Shown: positions 8,552 to 17,158, numbered from the stretch's first letter. The stretch is DNA of 64,000 bases from Euzebyales bacterium (GCA_036374135.1 DASUUK010000004.1:1-64000), one strand, 5' to 3'. The notes: generated by a model not told the origin, from the sequence alone. Numbers and translations: made by a program.

Positions 8552-9714
8552 GTCGTCCTCGCATGGAAGCGCCGGTATGACGTCAGGGGCACCTCGGCGG
8601 TCCGACAGGGCGCGGCGAGGCCGAGCTTGCCGCACACGATGTCGGAGACCTTCTCGGCCATGGCCCGCGCGGTGGTCGTCTTGCCGCCGGAGATCGTGAC
8701 GAAGCCGTCCATGCCGTCCGCCTCGTGGTCGAAGCACTCGAACGTGCGGCTGACCAACCGGGCGTCGACCCCCGGCTTGCTGATCAGCGGGCGGGCCACG
8801 GCCATGACGCCGCGGACCCGCGCATCGGCGATCCGTGGGAGCAGGTCGCGGCCGCGCTCGCGCATCCGCGTCACGTGGTCACCCGGGATCGGGATGTGGT
8901 CGGGGTCGTCGACGGTCCACGACGTCGTTCCGATGATCGATGTGGTGCGTTGCGGCACCACGATGTCACCGTCGGACGGTGTGTTGAGGCGGTTGATGAC
9001 CATGTTGTTGAGCCGGCGGTCCACCGTCACCATCACGCCGGGCGTCGGACTGACCGGCACGTCGACCTCGGCCATCGACGCGAGGCGCTCCGCCCACGGT
9101 CCACCCGCGTTGACCACGAGGTCCGCTCGGATGGTGTCGACGTCGCCCGTGAGCCTGTCGACGACCGTCACGCCGCTGACGACGCCGTTGTCGCTGGCGA
9201 GGTCGACGACCTCGGTGAACGTCCGGACCTCGGCGCCGCTGGCCTGCGCGGTCGCAAGGAACGCCAGGCAGAGGCGGTAGGGCTCGAAGACACCGTCGGG
9301 CACTTGGACGGCAGTGAGCACGTCGGGGGTCAGGAACGGCTCGATGCGCCGTGCGCGTGCCGGCGTCAGCTCACGGGCCGGGATGTGGGACCGCGCGCAC
9401 GCCTCCAGGAACGTGTCGCGGTACGCCAGGTCGTCCTCGTTCGTCGCGACGAACAGCCCGTCGTTGAGCTCCAACAGGTCCGGCATGATCCGACGTAGGG
9501 TCAGGTTCTCGTCGATGCACTCGATGCCGGCCTCCTCGTCGGTGACGCAGTAGCGGCCACCGGAGTGCAGCAGACAGTGGTTGCGTCCGGTCGTGCCCGA
9601 CGCGACCTCGCCGCGTTCGACCACGATGACGTCGAGTCCGCGCAGCGCGAGGTCGTGCGCCGTCGCGGCGCCTGTCGATCCCGCGCCGATCACGATGACC
9701 CGTGCACGACCCAT
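8548..9714 (-). CDS. glpA: GlpA-type FAD-dependent glycerol-3-phosphate dehydrogenase
   Basis: FAD oxidoreductase of 388 aa resembling the E. coli anaerobic G3P dehydrogenase A subunit from memory of that sequence: dinucleotide fold GAGSTGAATAHDLALRG, then GTTGRNHCLLHSGGRY, VPDGVFEPYRL, VVNAGGPWAE, NRLNTPSDGDIVVP and the C-terminal FAD signature ISGGKTTTARAMAE. E. coli GlpA is about 540 aa and ends with a BFD-like [2Fe-2S] domain; this protein stops just after the catalytic fold and lacks it. No GlpB or GlpC is present. Its stop overlaps the start of the SdhB-like gene. Expected reaction: sn-glycerol 3-phosphate to dihydroxyacetone phosphate with reduction of FAD. Confidence 0.85.
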   Translation of the reverse strand: MGRARVIVIGAGSTGAATAHDLALRGLDVIVVERGEVASGTTGRNHCLLHSGGRYCVTDEEAGIECIDENLTLRRIMPDLLELNDGLFVATNEDDLAYRDTFLEACARSHIPARELTPARARRIEPFLTPDVLTAVQVPDGVFEPYRLCLAFLATAQASGAEVRTFTEVVDLASDNGVVSGVTVVDRLTGDVDTIRADLVVNAGGPWAERLASMAEVDVPVSPTPGVMVTVDRRLNNMVINRLNTPSDGDIVVPQRTTSIIGTTSWTVDDPDHIPIPGDHVTRMRERGRDLLPRIADARVRGVMAVARPLISKPGVDARLVSRTFECFDHEADGMDGFVTISGGKTTTARAMAEKVSDIVCGKLGLAAPCRTAEVPLTSYRRFHARTT

Positions 9715-9854
9715 GTGGCCGTTCCCTCGTCGACCACTGCCGAGTAGACCCGGTGCGGGTGGATCGACCCAGGCCGGAAGTCCCTGGTTGCGCCGTCCGC
9801 TCGGCTAGGTCGCGGGGAAGGCTGGTCGACCGCTGGCCGATCGGCGACGCACGC

Positions 9855-10505
9855 TCAGCCGGTGCCGGCGACGGTCCCGTGCGTCGCGAGCAGCGTCGCC
9901 ACCTCGTCGTCGTGCACCGCCGGGAAGTGGGTGTACCACTGGCGGATCGAGGTGAACGACCGCGGTGTGTGCAGGCACACGACGTCGTCGGCGTCGCCAC
10001 CGAGCCTGCGCACGGTTTCGGCGGGCCCGACCGGCACGGCCAGCACCACGTGTGCGGCGCCGCGACGCCGCAGCACCTCGATCCCCGCGTGCGCGATTCG
10101 CCCGGTCGCGACGCCGTCATCGACCAGGATCGTCGTGCGGCCGTCGACCGACAGCGGTGGCTTCGTCCCGCGATAGAGACGGACTCGGCGGTGCAACTCC
10201 GTCTCCTCGTCGGCCACGACGCCCTCGAGTTGGGCCGGTGTGATGTCGAGGCGGGCGACCAGGTCCCCGTCGATGAGGCGCATGCCACCCTCCGCGATCG
10301 CTCCCATGCCGAGTGTGGGATCCTTCGGGTAGGCGAGTCTTCGTGCGACGACGACGTCCAGCGGCGCACCCAACCGTGTCGCGACCTCGGTCGCCACAGG
10401 CATGCCGCCGCGGGGCAGGCCGATCACGATGACGTCGTCGAGCCGCTCCATTGTCAAGTGGTACGCCAGTCGGCGCCCTGCGTCCTGACGGTTGACGAAG
10501 CGCAT
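9855..10505 (-). CDS. Phosphoribosyltransferase-fold protein
   Basis: Type I PRTase-like protein, 216 aa. The PRPP-binding loop is TILVDDGVATG at about 127-137, preceded by the hydrophobic strand. The N-terminal VIGLPRGGMPVATEVA and the segment RLAYPKDPTLGMGAIAEGG are characteristic of an actinobacterial uncharacterised PRTase family, often linked with alpha/beta hydrolase domains elsewhere. The nucleobase specificity is not evident. It stands alone, with noncoding DNA on both sides. Confidence 0.82.
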   Translation of the reverse strand: MRFVNRQDAGRRLAYHLTMERLDDVIVIGLPRGGMPVATEVATRLGAPLDVVVARRLAYPKDPTLGMGAIAEGGMRLIDGDLVARLDITPAQLEGVVADEETELHRRVRLYRGTKPPLSVDGRTTILVDDGVATGRIAHAGIEVLRRRGAAHVVLAVPVGPAETVRRLGGDADDVVCLHTPRSFTSIRQWYTHFPAVHDDEVATLLATHGTVAGTG

Positions 10506-10716
10506 CTGTGCCTCCTGTCACCCAGGGAACGAGCGATCACACCCGCCCGCCGTCCAGCGTCGCGGCGGCTGCTGTCGACGCGCGGGGCCGATCGACTCGA
10601 TCCGGCCTGTCGGAGGTCCCTGACCCCACCGCGTGACGGAGCACAGGGTGGAGTCGACCGAGCACCGATCGGAGCGTCCGCGTTCCAGCGAGAGGTGTCG
10701 CGTCTGCAGACCGCGC

Positions 10717-10863
10717 TCATCGGCGCTCGGGCGGGACGTCGCTCGCACCGACGCCGAGCTCGGCGAGGCCCGTGCGCACCCGGTCGACCTCCTGGCGGAG
10801 GCGCCGTGCGTCATCCAACCCCACGTACCCGCCCGGCAGGGCCGACGCGGTCGCTCGACTCAT
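10717..10863 (-). CDS. Possible 48-residue small protein
   Basis: An ATG-to-TGA frame encoding a protein rich in Ala, Arg and Leu with a plausible amphipathic helix (LDDARRLRQEVDRVRTGLAEL). No clear ribosome-binding site precedes it and I recognise no family. It is listed only because the rest of the 750-base gap is empty and the composition is protein-like. Confidence 0.2.
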   Translation of the reverse strand: MSRATASALPGGYVGLDDARRLRQEVDRVRTGLAELGVGASDVPPERR

Positions 10864-11257
10864 CGTGCGCCATCACATGTCGGAGGTCCACAGCGCAGCG
10901 ACCGACGCGATGGAGGCGGCACACCACGGGAGGCACCGTAGCCGCTCAACGCCGGCGAACCGATCACCGGGTGGGCCACTCCACTGCGCGGCGTGTCCGA
11001 GCCCGCAGGTCGGCCCGTACCACCTCACCGTGGTCATCTTCTGACCTGAAGAGCCCGCGCCGCCCTCGCACCCGCGGCGGCCTGCCCGCCGTTCCGCACG
11101 GCGATCCGGCGTGACGAGCCGCGCCGGTTCGTGGTCGGTGCGCGGCGGGGCATCGTCGCCCGGCCAACTTCCTGCCGGGCAGTGTAACCGGCGCATGGCG
11201 TCCTACGGCCGCTCGACGGAGCCGAGGAGAACGGGATCGCCCGGATGGCAACCGTGG
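10864..11257. other. Intergenic region without recognised gene
   Basis: About 394 bases between the possible small ORF and the 3' end of the methyltransferase gene. I see no family motif, RNA gene or strong hairpin with a T-tract. Confidence 0.5.
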
Positions 11258-12088
11258 TCAGGTCCGCGCGGTCGCCGGTACACCCAGTGGGCGGTGGGAC
11301 CCCACGACAACGGTCGACTCCAGTTCGGCGGAACGGCGTGGCACCGCGCTCATGCCGGCCCGGCGGAGCATGCCTGTCGTCGCCTGCGACTGGCGCCTGC
11401 TGGCCTCGATCAGCACGTGCCCGCCGGGTGCGAGCCACATCGGCGCGTCAGCGACGACCCGCCGCTGGATGTCCAGTCCGTCCCGGCCGCCGTCCAGAGC
11501 CACGCGCGCCTCGTGCAGTCGCGCCTCCCGTGGCAGCAACCGCAGCTCTTCGGTCGGGACGTAGGGGGCGTTGACCACGAGCAGGTCCACCCGGCCCCGG
11601 AGCGGTCGGGGCAGCGGCGCGTACAGGTCGCCGACGTACACCCGACCACCGGCGGGCGCGACGTTGCGGCGTGCGCCCGCGCACGCGACGGGGGCGATGT
11701 CGACCGCGTGCAGCTCAACGGCCCCGATGATCGCCGCGACGGCGGCGCCGATGGCACCGGTGCCACAGCACAGGTCGACCACGACGGCGGACTGGTTCGT
11801 CAACTCGCCCGCCACGTGCACCATGAGCTCGGTCCGGCGCCGTGGGACGAACACGCCGGGATCGACCTCGATGCGCAGTCCGTAGAACTCGGCCCAACCG
11901 AGGACGTGCTCCAGCGGCAGGCCGTCCACCCGACGATCGACCATCGTCGCGAGCTCCACCGGTGTCGTCGCCGTGTCGCGCAACAGGCGTGCCTCATCTT
12001 CGGCGTGCACACAGCCTGACGCCCGGAGTCGGTTGACGACGTCGTCTGGCCAGATGTCCCTCGACGGCACCGCCGCATCCGGTCGCAT
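11258..12088 (-). CDS. PrmC-related putative protein-(glutamine-N5) methyltransferase
   Basis: SAM-dependent methyltransferase, 276 aa, resembling PrmC/HemK. An N-terminal helical region carries the family signature GLPLEHVLGWAEFYGLRIEVDPGVFVPR-type block (residues 57-83 in part), followed by the SAM motif DLCCGTGAIG (105-114) and HAVDIAP. The substrate-binding NPPY loop is NAPY at 173-176. This Pro-to-Ala variant is usual in the PrmC-related family, distinct from true release-factor PrmC. Actual substrate unknown. The start ATG lies at 12088, upstream of which two small genes read in the same direction. Confidence 0.82.
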   Translation of the reverse strand: MRPDAAVPSRDIWPDDVVNRLRASGCVHAEDEARLLRDTATTPVELATMVDRRVDGLPLEHVLGWAEFYGLRIEVDPGVFVPRRRTELMVHVAGELTNQSAVVVDLCCGTGAIGAAVAAIIGAVELHAVDIAPVACAGARRNVAPAGGRVYVGDLYAPLPRPLRGRVDLLVVNAPYVPTEELRLLPREARLHEARVALDGGRDGLDIQRRVVADAPMWLAPGGHVLIEASRRQSQATTGMLRRAGMSAVPRRSAELESTVVVGSHRPLGVPATART

Positions 12089-12184
12089 GCCGCCAGCGTA
12101 ACGGCGGAACCATCAGATCCCGCCCCGCCGGTCGTGGTCGTCAGAGGAGTGCGGCCGCGCGACGGCGGGCAGCGACCGCCGGGC

Positions 12185-12316
12185 TCAGCCTCCGAGGATG
12201 CGCGCCTTCTGGGCGGCGAACCGCTCCGCCTGTCGTCGTGCGACACGACCGCTGACCGCTGTCGCAGTCCCGGCCACCACCGCCGTGCGGGCCATGCCTC
12301 GAAGAAGTCCAGGCAC
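12185..12316 (-). CDS. Small 43-residue protein downstream of DUF6325 gene
   Basis: Starts at GTG with an ideal AGGAGG seven bases upstream, 11 bases after the DUF6325 stop. A short hydrophobic Ala/Val/Thr stretch (ARTAVVAGTATAVSG) is followed by a basic, helical tail (RVARRQAERFAAQKARILGG). Small proteins of this composition are often found beside DUF6325 genes in actinobacteria, from general recollection. Function unknown, possibly membrane-associated. Confidence 0.55.
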   Translation of the reverse strand: MPGLLRGMARTAVVAGTATAVSGRVARRQAERFAAQKARILGG

Positions 12317-12327
12317 GATGATCCTCC

Positions 12328-12769
12328 TCATTCGTCCGCTTCGAGCGCATCGAGCGCATCCATGACGTCCGGCGCGGGGATCCGCGCGCTCGCCACCAGT
12401 TGACCACCCGCCTTGCGGGCCGCAGCGACGAACGGCCTGGCCCACGCGTTCTCGTACACGAGCAGTGCGGCGACCGTGCCCGGCGTCATCGCGTCGGCCG
12501 CCTGTGCGAGGTCGTCGTCTCCGAGCAGTCCTGAGCGGGCGCCGCTGAAGGCGGTGAACCCACCCAGCGCGTCAGCCGACAGCTCACTGACATCGATGCC
12601 GGTGAAGGTGCCGTCGTCCTCCTTGCGGACCACCAACAGGTCGTAGAGCGCCACGATGCCCTGCTCGACGAGATCCAGTATCGCCGCCCGCGGCCGCGCC
12701 GGTGAGCCGGTCACCCGGGAACTCTATGAGTACGAAGTCGATCGGGCCGTGGACGTCAGCATCGGGCAT
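12328..12769 (-). pseudogene. DUF6325 family protein, frameshifted
   Basis: Two frames together make one DUF6325-like protein. The first starts at the ATG at 12769 behind a strong AGGAGAG site and reads GPIDFVLIEFPGDRLTG, the family's opening. The family sequence then continues in another frame as AAILDLVEQGIVALYDLL and runs to the TGA at 12328. The switch lies in the GC-only run at about 12678-12700. The rest is well preserved (VVRKEDDGTFTGIDVSEL and so on), so either the disruption is recent or one base is miscalled. Family function is unknown; it is commonly linked to stress-type small-protein clusters. Confidence 0.7.
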
Positions 12770-12805
12770 GTTTCTCTCCTGTGTCGGTCGGCTGTGCCCC
12801 TGCGA

Positions 12806-14023
12806 TCATTCGTCAGGTGCGGTCGACTGCGCGACCGGGGCCTGTCCACCGCTCGCGTCGCCGACGTCGTCGCGGGGGGAGTGGTAGACGACTTCGTAGC
12901 TCGCGGCGTAGTTGGAGATCACCGCGGAGATCAACGCGGCGACCGGAAGCGCCACGAAGGCGCCGATCGGGCCGGCGATCGCGCCGCCCGCCAGCGCCGC
13001 GCCGAACGCGACCCCGCCGTTGAGTGACATGGTCCCCGCACTGATGCGTGGGCTCAGCCAGTAGTTCTCCAACTGCTGGTACACCAATGCGTAACCGAGC
13101 ACGGCCAACGCCGCGACCAGGCCCTGCACCGCCAGCGTGAGCAGGATGGGGATGGCTGACCCGAGGTAGGTCCCGATCGCAGGGATGAACACCGAAACGA
13201 ATCCAGCGAACACGGCCAGGGGCAACGCCAACGACACGGGCATGCCCACGATGACCATCGTCAGCAGGAACCCGACGCCGTTGATCCCCATCAGGATGAC
13301 CCGCGAGTAGAAGTAGCCGCCGGTCTGTTCGATCGCCGTGTCCCAGGTCCACCCGATCCGCCGCTGTGCCCTCGGGGAGAACAACCGCAGGACGGCCCGC
13401 TGGACGCCACGCGCGTTGGCAGTGAAGTAGAACGTGAACATCGCGATCGTCGCGAGGTTGAACACCAGGGTGATCCCGCTCGAGGCGATCCCCGCCAGGC
13501 GCCCGAACGCTTCCGCCGCGAACTGGTCGGTCTCCTCGCCGGCGCCCACGACCTGTTCGCCGATGGCCTCGTCGATCGGGAACCCGAAGTTCTCCTGGGC
13601 GAACGCGTTGAGCTGTGCGATCCACTCGTCGCCGTTCGCGGCGATGCGGTTCGCGAGCTCCCCGATCGCGGGAACCAGGACGTACACCATGAACGCGACG
13701 AACGCGACGCCCGCCAGGTAGATCACGCCCACTGCCGCACCGCGCCGCCATCCGAATCGCGCCACCAGCCGCCGCACCGCGGGATCCAACGCCAGGCTGA
13801 AGAAGAACGACAACCCGACCATCGTCAACAGTCCACTTGCGGCGCTCGCCGCCCGCACCAGCACCAGCGTCAGCAGGATCGCGCCGATCACCTGCCACAC
13901 CGTGCGTCCACCGATCTCCACCCGCATGATCTGCGACACGGGGGGCGGCACATCGTCGGCGGGCACGGCTGGCGTCGCAGGCCGCCGGACGTCCCGGTCG
14001 TCCACCGGTTCACTCCGCGTCAT
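12806..14023 (-). CDS. AI-2E family transporter / PerM-type membrane protein
   Basis: Multi-pass membrane protein of 405 aa. After a 35-residue soluble N-terminus come paired helices (WQVIGAILLTLVLVRAA, LLTMVGLSFFFSLAL) and a further pair. A soluble segment at about 140-215 follows, then the C-terminal helices with VYQQLENYWLSPRISAGTMSLN, which carries the family's LEN and P-x-I-x-G pattern. Substrates of this family are diverse and often unknown. The ATG at 14023 overlaps the stop of a 39-codon upstream ORF (ATGA). The longer in-frame extension upstream lacks family content. Confidence 0.85.
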   Translation of the reverse strand: MTRSEPVDDRDVRRPATPAVPADDVPPPVSQIMRVEIGGRTVWQVIGAILLTLVLVRAASAASGLLTMVGLSFFFSLALDPAVRRLVARFGWRRGAAVGVIYLAGVAFVAFMVYVLVPAIGELANRIAANGDEWIAQLNAFAQENFGFPIDEAIGEQVVGAGEETDQFAAEAFGRLAGIASSGITLVFNLATIAMFTFYFTANARGVQRAVLRLFSPRAQRRIGWTWDTAIEQTGGYFYSRVILMGINGVGFLLTMVIVGMPVSLALPLAVFAGFVSVFIPAIGTYLGSAIPILLTLAVQGLVAALAVLGYALVYQQLENYWLSPRISAGTMSLNGGVAFGAALAGGAIAGPIGAFVALPVAALISAVISNYAASYEVVYHSPRDDVGDASGGQAPVAQSTAPDE

Positions 14024-14139
14024 CGGGCCGCCTGGGCGGTCGGGGGCGTTTCCGGTCCGAAGGTGATCCTGATGAGACCCTCCTTGTCGGCGTCGAGCCC
14101 GGCGATGCTCACCAAACTCGATGACGGCTCGAACGCCAT
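14020..14139 (-). CDS. Small 39-residue protein translationally coupled to the AI-2E gene
   Basis: ATG at 14139 preceded by GAGAGGA, TGA overlapping the next start by four bases (ATGA). The product is short and ordinary in composition, with FEPSSSLVSIAGLDADKEG followed by LIRITFG. I recognise no domain. The good start signal and coupling argue for translation. It could serve mainly to deliver ribosomes to the AI-2E-family gene. Confidence 0.45.
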   Translation of the reverse strand: MAFEPSSSLVSIAGLDADKEGLIRITFGPETPPTAQAAR

Positions 14140-14319
14140 GCGTCGTCCTCTCGGGCAGAGGGCTCGGCGCCAGGCTACGCCCGGCCGCCGGGTCAGCCAA
14201 GGGCGCGGGCCCCTGCTGATGCTCGTCGGCCTGATGGAGGTCGCGGGTGAGCTCGCACGCTGCGCCGCCCCGCGCGCTGAACCCGCTGCCTGAGCCCGCG
14301 CTCGCCGGGTGGCGCGGGC

Positions 14320-14475
14320 GGCGCGGACGATCTCCGCGACGGGTTCGTAGCTGCCGATCGTGGAGCCGAGGATCGCCACGACGCCGATCGTGTTCTCGTC
14401 GACGTGGGGCAGCATCGACTCCGCGGTCATGTGGTAGCGCTCGCCCTCCATCGGCGCGTAGCGCACGCAACAACA
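14320..14475 (-). pseudogene. Glutamate decarboxylase fragment
   Basis: About 50 codons read as an internal part of a pyridoxal-phosphate glutamate decarboxylase: YAPMEGERYHMTAE, then DENTIGVVAILGSTIGSYEPVAEI, the conserved block ahead of the PLP Lys. Similarity stops on both sides with no start, no catalytic Lys and no remaining gene. This is a decayed or rearranged remnant rather than a gene. Its match length is short but the DENTIGVVAILGST motif is highly specific. Confidence 0.75.
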
Positions 14476-14639
14476 TCCAACAACCAGCGTCCGGGGGGGT
14501 GTCACGCCATGCAGCACCGTTGACGACCACGAGAGGATCTGCGCACAGTGGCCCGAAGCGGCGCGTGACGGTGTCACGTCCCGCCGCACGTTGCGGCGCC
14601 GGAGGGGCGACGCCCGGGAATCGATCGATGGGAGACGCT

Positions 14640-14954
14640 GTGATCGTGACGACGACGCCATCGGTGTCCGGCCGCGAGGTCACGGAGTACCTCGGCGTGG
14701 TGTGTGCCCAGTCCGTGATGGGCGTCAATGCGTTCAAGGACGTCGCGGCGGGCGTCCGCAACATCTTCGGTGGCCGCTCGAAGTCATACGAGAACGAGCT
14801 GAGCTCGGGCGTGGCGTCGGTGATCGACGAGATGGAACGCCAGGCGGCCGATCTCGGCGCCGAAGCGGTCCTTGGCGTCGACATCGATTACGAGACGGTC
14901 GGCGCCAACATGCTCATGGTCAGCGCGTCGGGGACGGCGGTCCGACTGGGCTGA
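14640..14954 (+). CDS. YbjQ/DUF74 heavy-metal-binding-domain protein
   Basis: Protein of 104 aa with the family pattern TTTPSVSGREVTEYLGVV at the N-terminus, then GGRSKSYENEL, and AADLGAEAVLGVDIDYETVG at the C-terminal half. Members form pentamers; metal binding is proposed but not well proven. GTG at 14640 is chosen over an ATG ten bases upstream because GGAGA sits at the right distance and it matches the usual family start. It is transcribed away from the AI-2E gene. Confidence 0.85.
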   Translation: MIVTTTPSVSGREVTEYLGVVCAQSVMGVNAFKDVAAGVRNIFGGRSKSYENELSSGVASVIDEMERQAADLGAEAVLGVDIDYETVGANMLMVSASGTAVRLG

Positions 14955-15082
14955 CGCGCATGCGTTGACGGCCGGCGCGTCGGTGGCTTCGCTGACGGCG
15001 GCGGGTCGCGTGCCTGACGCCGTCCGTGCGCCAGGTGCGCCTACGACGTGGCGTCGGGCGGTGTCGGGGGCATCGGCGTGGG

Positions 15083-15514
15083 TCAGGCCGTGGTGCCCTC
15101 GGTGGCGTCGCGCAGTCGCCTGGCCATGGCGCGCAGCAGTTCGTGCGGCAGCCCCGGTACCTGGTCCAGGACCGTGTCGAACGCTCGCTTGCTGATGATC
15201 AAGACCGTCGTCGGCTCACGGACAGTGATGGTTGCGGTGCGGAGGCCGCCGTCGAGCAGCGCGATCTCGCCGACCACGTCGCCCGGACCGAGGTCGCGCA
15301 GGTGCTCGCCGTCACGCGCGGCCTCGACCGCGCCCTCGACGATGATCACCAGTTCCTGGCCGTATTCGCCCTGGTGGATGAGCACCTGGCCGGGGGTCGT
15401 CTCGACCTCCTCGACGAGCGGTGTGAGGGCCTCGAGTTGCCCCGTGGACAGGTTCGAGAACAGCGGAACCCTCCGTAGCCACGCGACCTTCTCCTCGCGT
15501 CGTCTCTGCAGCAT
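15083..15514 (-). CDS. Stand-alone cyclic nucleotide-binding domain protein
   Basis: Single CNMP domain of 143 aa with no helix-turn-helix. The phosphate-binding cassette is intact, GEIALLDGGLRTATITV, with the Glu and the Arg-Thr-Ala that contact cyclic nucleotide. An N-terminal helix (RREEKVAWLRRVPLFSNL) and the LVIIVEGAVEAAR strand pair are typical. AAGGAGGG precedes the ATG. It may relay cAMP signals to an unidentified partner; the tandem-cyclase gene at 17159 is a candidate source but no coupling is visible. Confidence 0.85.
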   Translation of the reverse strand: MLQRRREEKVAWLRRVPLFSNLSTGQLEALTPLVEEVETTPGQVLIHQGEYGQELVIIVEGAVEAARDGEHLRDLGPGDVVGEIALLDGGLRTATITVREPTTVLIISKRAFDTVLDQVPGLPHELLRAMARRLRDATEGTTA

Positions 15515-15693
15515 GTCAGGGCCCTCCTTCGCACTGGGCGGGCGGATCCTCACCCGCCTGCGCCGGTCACGCGCCGTGCGCGACACCTGCGTCGCGCACG
15601 CCTTGGCGCCAGCGCGTCGCAGCGTAGCGCATCGGCAACGCCAGGCGGTCGTTGCCAGAGGCCGGAGGTCTTCCCACGAACCGAATCGACCAC

Positions 15694-15752
15694 TACGCTC
15701 AGCAGCGATGGTGCCCGGCGATCCGGGCGGGCATCCTGGCGGGAGACACTGA
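15694..15752 (+). promoter_or_regulatory. Candidate promoter with 14-codon leader ORF before the secreted protein
   Basis: TACGCT at 15694-15699 resembles an actinobacterial -10 box. Eight bases later an ATG opens a 14-codon frame (MVPGDPGGHPGGRH) ending TGA at 15750-15752, 11 bases before the secreted protein's ATG. It could be a leaderless upstream ORF or simply 5' leader sequence. Confidence 0.3.
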
Positions 15753-15763
15753 GGGGTACGACC

Positions 15764-17137
15764 ATGGCCGTACGCAGCAGGATGCACACCGCGCTGATGA
15801 TCAGCATCGCCGTCGCGGCACTACTCGCGGTGACGATGACACCGGTGCAGGGGCAGGTGGCGGAGAACAAGACGTTCCGGCTGGATGTCTCCGGGGTCCC
15901 TGCGGGTGATGCCAACGCGACGCTGGAGATCACGATCACCAACACGTCGACGAACCAGAGCCTGGGGTCGGCGAATGTGACGGCGCCGAGCCCATTCGAC
16001 CTTCTCGGCGTCACCGACGAGGAAGGGGATCCGTCGGTTGAGATCTCCGCGTCGGACCCGCAGACCATCGAACTGCGCGGGCTGGGACTCGCGCCGGTTG
16101 ATCCGGATGAGAGCTTCACGTTCCTGGTCACGGTCGACGTCCAGCGGTGCACGGAGGGGGACTCCGAGGAGTTCGAGGCCACGGCGAAGCAGAGCAACAC
16201 CTATCTCGGCACGGGCAACGACTTCTTCTGGGAGAACCCTGGTCTCACTGCATCGATCGACGGCACGTGCTCGTTGGAGTTCGTCGACCAGCCTGCCGAC
16301 GCCGAGCGCGAGATGACCATCACCAGCGCCCCGTATGACGACCAGGGCGATCCGATCACCGTTGACATCCTCGACGCGTCCGCGGACCGGGAGCGAGCGA
16401 CCCACTCGACGGCGACCGTCGACCTGACGGCGCAGAACCCGGACGTGCCCGCCGACGACATCGTGCTGGGCGGCACCACCTCGGTCGAGGCCGTGGCCGG
16501 ATTCGCCAGCTTCGAGCCGGGCCCGACCCTCGCACCCAGCGCGTTCGATTATGCGTTCGTCGCCTCCGCCGACTTCGATGGCGGCGGTACCGACGCGACC
16601 GTCACCAGCACCGCGTTCGACATCGTGGATGATGCCGTGGACTGCCCGCCCAACCAGCCGTGCGCGGAAGCGGCCGTGGCGAGGCGGCAGAACCAGGTGA
16701 TCTCCGTCACGTTCGGCGCGGGTGCGACACAGCAGACCCTGGCGGCCAGCCTGGGCGCGTTCGACGCTCCGGGGTTCACGTGCGAGAACTCATCCGCGAG
16801 CTCACTGGCCGGGCAGTTCTTCCTGTCGGGTGTGTTCAGCGAGCGCCTTGGCACCGTCGTGTACGAGGTCATGAACGCGCAGCACCCGGCCAACGCGTAC
16901 GAGATCTGCTGGGCCGCGCCCTATCCGTTCAAGACGGACAACGGCGAGCAGTCGACGGTGCGGGGTGTCACCAAGCCCGACGGCAGCGTGGTGGACCTCA
17001 ACGTCGGTGAACTCCCCGACTGCTCGAACCGGGCACCGGTACGGCCGTGCGTGCGCCACCGGTCGTTCGACAACCCCACGTCGACGGTCACGATCGAGAT
17101 CGCGACCGACAACCGCGATCCCTGGATGCGTCACTAG
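15764..17137 (+). CDS. Secreted protein of unknown function
   Basis: 457 aa with a signal peptide (LMISIAVAALLAVTMTPVQG, probable cleavage near residue 30). The mature part is acidic, Asp/Thr-rich and beta-strand-like. It contains stretches such as ATLEITITNTSTNQSLGSANV that look like DUF11/NEAT-style extracellular repeat domains, and six or more Cys residues that may form disulfides. No catalytic motif is evident. GAGGGG precedes the ATG. The gene ends 21 bases before the large cyclase gene, so co-transcription is possible. Confidence 0.75.
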   Translation: MAVRSRMHTALMISIAVAALLAVTMTPVQGQVAENKTFRLDVSGVPAGDANATLEITITNTSTNQSLGSANVTAPSPFDLLGVTDEEGDPSVEISASDPQTIELRGLGLAPVDPDESFTFLVTVDVQRCTEGDSEEFEATAKQSNTYLGTGNDFFWENPGLTASIDGTCSLEFVDQPADAEREMTITSAPYDDQGDPITVDILDASADRERATHSTATVDLTAQNPDVPADDIVLGGTTSVEAVAGFASFEPGPTLAPSAFDYAFVASADFDGGGTDATVTSTAFDIVDDAVDCPPNQPCAEAAVARRQNQVISVTFGAGATQQTLAASLGAFDAPGFTCENSSASSLAGQFFLSGVFSERLGTVVYEVMNAQHPANAYEICWAAPYPFKTDNGEQSTVRGVTKPDGSVVDLNVGELPDCSNRAPVRPCVRHRSFDNPTSTVTIEIATDNRDPWMRH

Positions 17138-17158
17138 GGCCGAAGGAGACGTCGCCGC

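Noticed and set aside
7001-9714. Ordinary succinate dehydrogenase operon
   Set aside because: The flavoprotein is GlpA-like (RNHCLLHSG, NTPSDGDIVVP), not SdhA, and no SdhA gene is in the cluster.
12806-14884. Single 692-residue protein ahead of the AI-2E family gene
   Set aside because: The extra N-terminal part covers the small ORF and the glutamate decarboxylase remnant in other frames and has no family similarity.
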